DNA from: Branchiostoma floridae | Lineage: Eukaryota; Chordata; Leptocardii; Amphioxiformes; Branchiostomatidae | Direction: 5' to 3' | Length of the DNA stretch: 64,000 nt | Assembly: GCF_000003815.2 (NCBI RefSeq) | Contig: NC_049990.1 | Location: 12,888,771 to 12,952,770, forward strand | Part shown: one piece after another, positions 56,400 through 64,000 of the stretch | Position numbering within the stretch: the first letter of the stretch is position 1 | Layout: each line of letters opens with the position of its first letter | Program-made: the position numbers and the translations under genes | Notes under the pieces: generated by a model | Database searches by the model: none | Seen by the model: the letters and a program-made list of their open reading frames with translations, nothing else | Told to the model about the DNA's origin: nothing

Positions 56400-57480
56400 C
56401 AGGGAGGATTGCACTAAAAGTTAAGTACAGCAATTCAAAAAGATACCATAGTTCAAAATCTTAATTGCTAACATTACGATTTTTATCAAATATGAAGGAC
56501 CTTTGGTCTTAGACTACATATCACGAGAATCAAGACAGGTGTTCAGTTTTTTATGTATAGACATTCACAATGACAGGCGTTCAGTTATTATATACAGACA
56601 TTCACAATAGTCGACATAGTTTGAAGGATTGTCTTGGAGGTCATTCTGAGTCATTTAACAGTTCAGTCGAAAAGGGGACGGCAAAGTTTTTGTGTCTCTT
56701 GGCGCGACAGATCGGCATGTCCAGCTTGTTGGCACTGCATGTCAGTCTTCCGGAGATTTGACCCCTGAGTGGAGGTAGCCAGTCCTCTCGGGCCTTTCAA
56801 GTTTCCCTGATTTAATGTTCAATTTGCCGCAGTGGCTGAAAGGAATTTGCAGATTTCTATATCTTTTGTGAGCATCGCGTATTGGCCCAGACCGGTACGT
56901 AGCCATAAGCCTTTGCGACAGACAAATGTTACGTTTACTGTTAACGGTTGGAGGAGGAAGCGGGATCGGCGATCAAGGCGATAGTGCCGCTGATGAGTAG
57001 TGCTCTCGGTTCTTTCAAATGAAAAGTAGCCAACTAACACTGATCGGGTGGAACGGGAGGGGCAGAGAAGAATGTTTCACACCCATTGTCGTCCATGACT
57101 GGGTTTAAAATACGGCAGTACTGTAGTACACTACAAAGAAAATTTTCGTGGGCTTCTCTTTGTGTTTGGAGAGCAGGTCCCTTCAAATGATGGTTACGTA
57201 AAATAGAGTGATGCACTGAAAACGTTGTCAGCATTAACACGACTTTAGTACACAACGTGATATGTAATGTTGGTTGGCAGTTGTGCCCAGAGAGGTCTTT
57301 TTACGTTGCTGCAAGGCATAAGTTGTAACTTGGAAATGAACTTGTTACACTGGCTGTTAACGTTTATTAACTTGTTTAACAACTGCTATGTATGTATATA
57401 TGCACTTTATATTTTGGACCGCAATGCAATCATCGCAAACAATAAGTGTATATACTTATCTTTGTGATCGCATCTGTAAA
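56400..57480. other. Intergenic, unrecognised
   Basis: Two adjoining minus-strand ORFs (57255-57034 and 57040-56819) are unusually well filled, but I could not place them in a family. Possibly decayed transposon coding sequence. Confidence 0.35.
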
Positions 57481-57487
57481 CAGCAAT

Positions 57488-58077
57488 ACATATTACTGCA
57501 GTACTATGTGTACATATTACTGCAGTACGATGTGTACATATTACTGCAGTACAATGTGTAGATATTACTGTAGTACTATGTGTACATATTACTGCAGTAC
57601 AATGTGCACATATTACTGCAGTACAATGTGTACATGTTACTGCAGTACAGTGTGTACATATTACTGCAGTACAATGTGTACATATTACTGCAGTACAATG
57701 TGTACATATTACTGCAGTACAATGTGTACATATTACTGCAGTACAATGTGTACATATTACTGTAGTGCTATGTGTAAATATTACTGCAGTACAATATGTT
57801 CATATTACTGCAGTACAATGTGAACATATTACTGCAGTACAATGTGTACATATTACTGCAGTACTATGTGTAAATATTACTGCAGTACAATGTGTTCATA
57901 TTACTGCAGTACAATGTGAACATATTACTGCAGTACAATGTGAACATATTACTGCAGTACAATGTGAACATATTACTGCAGTACAATATGCACATATTAC
58001 TGCAGTACTATGTGAAACGTTACATATTATTGCAGTACTATGTGTACAATGTGTACATATTACTGCAGTACGATGTG
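57488..58077. repeat. 24-bp tandem array, about 25 units
   Basis: Unit TACATATTACTGCAGTACAA then TGTG. Period 24 keeps all frames open, hence the spurious (YYCSTMCT)n ORF. Each unit is itself an imperfect palindrome centred on CTGCAG. One unit boundary is disturbed at about 58010-58053. Confidence 0.95.
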
Positions 58078-58389
58078 TTCCCGTCAGAATTGCCCTGGAG
58101 AAGGTGGAATTAAAGCAGTGGTTGTTGGTATTTTGGTTCTCTGAAAATAATGACGTATAGATTAAAACTAAATCTAGAATTGCATGACATTATAATTCCA
58201 TCAGTTGTGGAAATTATGCTCCAATGTGCTTAATTTGTGTACGATGATGAGCTGCACGCAATGTTCCAGGTCGGAGAAACATTAAGAATTCTACAAAAGG
58301 GGCTCAGACTTGTGTGATCCCGCTCCTAGCCCTCGAGGTATCTGACACGTGCACAGACAAAACAAGAGTTCTAAGACCTCATACCTCCA

Positions 58390-58500
58390 TGTAGAGCCAA
58401 ATGGTATATATTTGGTTCAGTCTGCAAAAAAATTCTAGGAATTGCACAGGCATTTTTCCACAGGCATGCTTAGCATGTTTCCACAGGTATGTATGGAATG
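58390..58500. repeat. Dispersed repeat shared with 41480-41670
   Basis: CAGTCTGCAAAAAAATTCTA and AATTGCACAGGCATTTTTCC in the same order. Confidence 0.6.
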
Positions 58501-58509
58501 TTAGCCTCG

Positions 58510-59700
58510 ATGAATGTGAAATGGAAGTTCGGTCATGTCCTAGATAGAAAGCCGGGATCAGGGGGATGGTTGGGTCAACTGATAGGGATAGCCATATACA
58601 GCAGGTAGACAGTTACATATTAAGGTTGTAACCTTTTATGATGGCAAATGGTAATTATATGCAACATGTTGGTAAATGAGACAGGTCAAGGGCTGCCAAT
58701 GATGTTGTTTCACTGTATCTAGATAAACCCAACAGTATGTTCCCTGCGACTAAAAGCTGATCCATGGAGGTAATGGTTCAGCCCCGGATGATGCAACTAC
58801 GCACGCGCGGGAAAAATTCCAAAAATTCCGGTACAATTCTGGGAAGTTTTGCCAATCAGAAGCATACTATACTGTTGGGCTGGTGCATGAGGCGTCGCCA
58901 ATAACCAGAGCTTGGCATTATTCTTGACTGTTATTCTTTAGAAACCACAATTAAAAATCTAACAAGCCTACCTTCTTAAACGTACCTTTACAGCGTAGAT
59001 ACGTCAGCTCTTCATTCGCCATACCTCATTGTCATCAAGACAAATATACGTTAGCCTGAGCTATTTGACTTTTCAGTCAAGTTTCTGGCATGCTGATAGA
59101 AGCTGTCCAATCGAAAACAAACCAAATCGTTTTGTAACCCAAGATCAAACGAGACACAAGATTTCAGAGATCTTGTACCTCAGCGAAATGCGTTTCTTTC
59201 ATGACTTGTTTAATTGTAATTGATTAATTTTCCCAAATAAGTCATTAAACGTACGTTTAGCACATTATTCTCTACCGTGTGTACTTCTCAACCAATTGAT
59301 ATTTGTCTGTTAGAATTTAGATTATTTACCTGTATTTAGACCACATTCAATCATTTCCTTTTTTTTCTTTTGTTCACTTGCAATTAGCCTCATGGGCATG
59401 GATTTGGATTTGCAATAAAACATTATTATCAAGTTATTACATGTGTTAATTGATCACCTTTTGTCGCTGAACGTGACTATCACTTAGTAATGTATAACTG
59501 TGAAAACAAAGGTAGATAGTTATCAACGACACATCAACGTCAACTAGTAACAATCTCAATTGACCTCTTGACCAGGAATGTCTGAGAGCCATGGTAGATA
59601 AATGATTAATTCTAAAAAGTTTGAATTACAGCGCTGCACTTCCGCAACTAGGGCCTTTTGCTTCTTACTTCCTGTCACTCCGTGGTGGGAAGTGCCTAGA
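58510..59700. other. Intergenic
   Basis: Only a retroelement-like 3' tail at 59370-59440 is recognisable (CTTGCAATTAGCCTCATGGG then GCAATAAAA). Confidence 0.5.
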
Positions 59701-59702
59701 TA

Positions 59703-59869
59703 CAGTAGAAGCCGCTTAATTGCACGGCCAATTTGCCAGTAAATTTCGTGCAATTATCAGGCTGGTGCAATAATGCGATGTTATCTATCTGGACCGCACT
59801 GATTTGGGATTTTAGGTTTCCGTGCAGAAGTGTGCGTTAATCCGTTGTGTAATTAACTGGCTTCTACTG
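59703..59869. mobile_element. pogo/Tigger-like MITE with TA duplication
   Basis: 167 bp. Starts CAGTAGAAGCCGCTTAATTG and ends TAACTGGCTTCTACTG, with TA at 59701-59702 and 59870-59871. A CAGT-start TIR with TA target is typical of pogo-type elements. Confidence 0.85.
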
Positions 59870-59899
59870 TACTGGGAAATTAGACGGAAAGATACTCCG

Positions 59900-60860
59900 A
59901 AAATGCTGCCTACGTACACAGAGACGACTACTGGAAAAGGTAATACGATACAGGTCTGTGTGGTTGATTTCTCGGCGAGGTATATAGATATTGTCCACGC
60001 CTGATATCAGAATCTAAACACCATGTTTTATTCATAAAGTCATTAATTATACTTTCTCAATACTTTCATCTTTATTTCCAAATAAAATCGAGCAAATTTT
60101 AAAATCCTTCTTGCCTCCTGACGTATTTGGTTTCTCTAAAGGGTCATCTACTACATCCCTGTTGTTGCCGCAGATATTGACAAATCTAAGTAATCCATTA
60201 CCTCCGCAGGATTGCTGTTCGATCCATGTGGCCTCGCGATGCCCTCGCGCTCTCTGCTACTTTTTTGCTACGTGAACGCGAGTCACCATTTATTGGCATT
60301 TTGACCCAAGAGTCAGCTTTTAATTTCAGTAGTTGGAAGGAAAAGGGGAACTTTATCTTGCTCGCTTAATCAGCGGTAGTCAATGTCCAATATTCGATGA
60401 CATTTACCCCAGTCAGTGAAAATGGAATGAAATGACGTCCTATTGTGCCGTATGTGAAATGAACATTTAGACGTTCAACACATTTGTGCACATACCGTAT
60501 CACAGCGTCCAAGAAAAGGTCTATTTCAAGTCTAAGGGTCGAATTCATACCATACAGAAATGTGACTTGAGGTCACACGCCTAGCTATACCCCGATCAAT
60601 GCGAAGTGGATCCAGTAGGACGCCTGCTTCACATGGTTAAGATGTGGATTACCTTCAATCAAGATGGCCATCACCAATCATAGTAGTAAGATTACATGTC
60701 TAAAAATCAGTTTGACCAAAAACTAACTTAAACGGTTGTATGTAGAGGTCCAGGGCATACATTAGACAGGGCCATGACTTCTACAACTTTTAGATCATTT
60801 CCGTGAAACGTTTTGTTTGAGAAATAGTTCGAAAGTTGCATTGAAGCTAACATTTTCTCT
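59900..60860. other. Intergenic, nothing recognised
   Basis: No gene-like ORF, RNA gene or repeat boundary identified. Confidence 0.5.
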
Positions 60861-60867
60861 CTCTCTC

Positions 60868-60946
60868 GCTGTGTGTAGGTGTGTGTGTGTGTGCATGAGT
60901 GATAGTGTGTATGTATATATGATAGTGTTTGTGTGTGTGTGTGTGA
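60868..60946. repeat. (TG)n microsatellite with mobile-repeat flank
   Basis: Interrupted TG tract. 61060-61210 repeats the flank of the 18.5 kb tract (ACTGCAGCGGAACTTCCGGG). Confidence 0.8.
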
Positions 60947-62335
60947 TAGATTTATTCATATATTTATTTATTTGCAAATCCATACCCGTAGGATTAGAAG
61001 ACATTAGCAGATTCAAAAAAGAGAATAATCTGCATAAATGACTTTTCGTGTGTGTATGTGTGCAGAATACCAGCATAACCAGATAATAAGGTCTTGATGA
61101 AACCTGGAAACAATCAGATTTTTGGCCCTCTAGTAGCCTGTTACGATACTGCAGCGGAACTTCCGGGCTTGATATCTTAAGTTTTGGCCATGCTTTGGCT
61201 GTTAGTTTTTAAGTGATACGCATATCGCTCTTGAGGCCAAGAGTGAAGTGGGTGCGGTGCTGTGGGTGTACGTTGAGGTTTGTTCACTGCGCCACTGTTA
61301 TCTTTAACCAATTTTCCCTCGCACTCACTCTGGTGTGCGCTACTGTTTCGGTTCAAGTCCAGACGAACAGAATATTGGAAATTGCAGCGTTATCAATTTA
61401 TTGAAAATCAATGTAAATTATGAAAATGCATAGAAATAGATTTATTACGAAAGGATGTTCAATTATACTCGTCGCAACATATAATGAAATATACGACTGA
61501 CCTTAAAATACACTCAAAAGACACGAATCGTTTCTGATCGAATTAGAAGAAATTTGGCACAAAGACATATTTCCTCTTGAGATTGAAATACCTCAATTTC
61601 TGTCCAGGTTTTATAAGGAATTTCAATATAACCGCACCTTTGGGGGCATCACCCTCGGTAAAAACAGTCTTTCTAATAGAATTGCCATGAAAACTTAGCT
61701 TAGTCTGACAGCAAAATTTGCCTCTCAAAACGAAGGAAATGGCGTTACTGAAACACAGTAGATTTCTAACGAGGACACGGCTGTAAGTCGATTCCTTCAC
61801 ATGCAAAGTACCCAATTACCACGTACTGATCTAGTAGCACGCAAGGGATAGGGATGATTAACGATTTTTCGTCGAGCTTTGTTTTATCAACTTTTAATAA
61901 TTTGCTAGTTATTTGGAGTCGAACGTTATATTTCATAATGTAGTAAAGCCGCATTCTTACCTTGTACTGAGTTACAACTGCGTACCATAAGTCTTTTACG
62001 TTCAATTTTCGAAATACAGCTAACGTTACAAGGTATGTATGAAGATTGGATATTGTGCCCATTTAACTAGGTTTGTCTACAAGGTCTCTCTTCCATTTGT
62101 TTCCTTTTCACAGACTAGTTGCAAATACATGTTTGTAAACCACACCGCTAGATCTGTAATGTTTCACCAATAAACTACCACTTCAATATATTTCAATTAT
62201 TACACAGAAATGGCACAAATAGATAGTATCAAGAAGGTCATTATGAAATGTACACAAGAAGCAAACCCTTAAGAAAGCAAAATGTCAATATGAACGACCG
62301 TATAAGTGTTGAATAGTGAAATATTATCGAAAAGA

Positions 62336-62400
62336 ACTTGGATTCGAGCCCAAGGCCATAAGTTAAAAGTCTAATCGTTAATTTACTACGCCACGGCACA
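62336..62400 (-). mobile_element. tRNA-like SINE head or decayed tRNA
   Basis: The minus strand reads TGGCGTAGTAAATTAACGAT (A box-like), GACTTTTAACTT (anticodon-loop-like, TTT) and GGGCTCGAATCC (B box). The D and acceptor stems do not pair well, so a functional tRNA is unlikely. Confidence 0.5.
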
Positions 62401-62894
62401 TTACTATGTATATAGGTTTGCTAATGGGCAACTAAAGTGACGGAGCGCGTGATGATAGGAAACCAAAATTGTTGCAGGTCCAACATTTCAAAAGTATTTC
62501 TAGTCTCTTCACCTTTTGGTCATCAAGCAAACCGTTATAAATAGAACAAGGAGATTATTTAGATGAACTGTTTGTGCAAAACTCCCACACAGTGCCTGCT
62601 TGGTGTGTGTTTATGACATTTACATGATAGACAGGGTGAGAATGGCCCGCCACTCATTCGGGCTATTCACACCGTAGTAATTGTCGTTGACCTGTCCTCG
62701 CTAGAAAGTTACTGGGTGTTTTTTTAGTGAACACGGGGGGGGGGGGCTGACTCACATTTAGATAGATAACTTTAAAGAGATAACTTCATTGCACAACAAT
62801 TGTACGAGGTACAAAGTATGGCATCTACATAACTAAAGTTCTATAGCTTAACTAACTAATACAGGAGTTGTAGTATGGGATAAGCTTCTTACAA

Positions 62895-63335
62895 TCATTG
62901 GAAGCTTTTACAATCAGTTGAGGACTTTCTAATATCCAAACCTTCTTTGATATATTTTCCTATATCTGCCATGCAGGGATTGTCACATGTCATGATGTAT
63001 TTGAATTTGCACTTCAGGTCCATTGAGATAAATCCTTGTGTATAAAATGACAACCTTCTGTATAGAGAATTGCGTATTTCAGAATATTTGGGACATACAA
63101 TCATAAAGTGATATTCGTCTTCAATTAACTCTGGACAGAATGGACAAACCGATAGGGATTTTTTTTTAATCTCCCGGTTTCTATATTTAATTTGTGACAG
63201 CTAATTCTGAGTTGTGTGATTGCCCTACGAATGTCAAGGCTCTTTATGGTTGAAATGTAATTTTCTTGCTTGTAATGCTTGTTCAATGTAGAAAGAGAGG
63301 AGAGTTTAGAATTTAGATATCTTATGAGACTGAAT
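62895..63335 (-). pseudogene. LINE ORF2 C-terminal fragment
   Basis: One frame reads SLDIRRAITQLRISCHKLNI then ETGRLKK. After a shift in a poly-A run it reads VCPFCPELIEDEYHF and MIVCPKYSEIRNSLYRRLSF. This is the C-terminal CxxC...H...C block of a CR1/L2-like ORF2. Confidence 0.75.
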
Positions 63336-63519
63336 TGAACCTACACATGGATTAAGCTGCATATGCCCATACGCCACATGCTTATTTCTGCTAAATCAAA
63401 TCAAATCAAATCATGCTTTCTTTTTTCGTTTCTGGAGTGCAGAAAGATCTGAGAGGTGTGAGTTGAAATCAGAGTGGTCGTATTTGTGACTAAAAGTTTT
63501 TGTAGCATATTTCCCCATT

Positions 63520-63860
63520 TGCTAAGTGGGATCAAAGTTGGCACATTTCTTAGTCATTAGAAAGTTACAACTGTTTCAAGTTTCGCTTCTTTTGGTTAAT
63601 GGATGAACTAGTCTACAAAACCTTTAATCAACAAATCACGTATTCGCCTATGTATATGCGTCAATCCAACAGGCTCTAACATCACACTGTAGCTGAAGCT
63701 GCAAAAGAAGAACTATTAGAAGTTCAGAAATGAGAGTTGACAAGTAACATTCTTCATTCTATAGGTGTAATTTCAGCATTCCACTGATCTTCTGACAAAC
63801 TTCCAATGGTGTGGTTATTTTGAAATCAACTCAGTCACTCATAAAAACCTGAAGGAAACA
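63520..63860. repeat. Dispersed repeat R5, copy 2
   Basis: See 21655-22285. Shares GTTTC.CTTCTTTTGGTTAATGG and GAAATCAACTCAGT blocks. No ORF. Confidence 0.55.
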
Positions 63861-64000
63861 TTTAGAACGAACAAGCCTTCAAACTCGGATCGTCATGACT
63901 TTTGGTATAGCTTAAGTCATATGCCATATGGGTCAAAATTGATTATTTAGATCTGAATTTAATTTTACAGAATTAATGAGCAATTATGCAAATTGGGACA

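Noticed and set aside
57488-58077. Possible CRISPR array
   Set aside because: Units are contiguous with no unique spacers, and the context is animal genomic DNA.
57446-58160. 125-131 codon ORFs with (YYCSTMCT)n or (ITAVQCVH)n repeats
   Set aside because: Direct product of a 24-bp tandem array; equally open in several frames.
62336-62400. Functional tRNA-Lys gene
   Set aside because: A and B boxes and a TTT loop are visible, but acceptor and D stems pair poorly; better a SINE head or decayed tRNA.

Overview
The window is metazoan genomic DNA: split genes with GT-AG introns, many decayed retrotransposons and MITEs, long CA/TG microsatellites, and three 100-N scaffolding gaps. The only protein-coding genes I can support are two neuroligin-like genes. 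An invertebrate deuterostome, most likely a cephalochordate (amphioxus), fits the gene family, the intron density and the repeat mixture. That assignment is inference; nothing in the sequence proves it.

Layout. 1-11.4 kb has no host gene. It holds Penelope-like and LINE remnants, a tRNA-derived SINE and several copies of a local repeat family. 11.6-31.9 kb (+) is neuroligin A: six coding exons, 761 residues, complete from signal peptide to stop, with introns swollen by transposons, microsatellites and hairpin elements. 31.9-43.6 kb is A's 3' UTR and repeat-rich intergenic DNA. 43.6-47.6 kb (-) is neuroligin B, a compact paralogue in tail-to-tail orientation. Its last five coding exons are present. 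Its first coding exon was not found, and exon 5 is interrupted by an N gap. 47.8-64 kb contains LINE fragments on both strands, a 24-bp palindromic tandem array, a pogo-like MITE and unexplained DNA.

Both genes encode type I membrane proteins with a catalytically dead cholinesterase-like ectodomain, a stalk, one membrane helix and a short cytoplasmic tail. Members of this family are postsynaptic adhesion receptors that bind neurexin. In the serine-esterase motif the nucleophile is Glu in A and Asn in B. Neither C-terminus has the PDZ ligand or gephyrin motif typical of vertebrate neuroligins. The paralogues share intron phases, but one intron sits exactly 30 nt further downstream in A.

The most unusual non-genic signal is a set of five hammerhead-ribozyme-like motifs in retroelement remnants. 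Three use a CUGACGA core and their stem II sequences covary; two use a CUGAUGA core. Two of the five lie 150 bp apart in intron 1 of neuroligin A. Hammerheads are known from Penelope-like elements, so the concept is not new, but these copies look structurally maintained and deserve testing.
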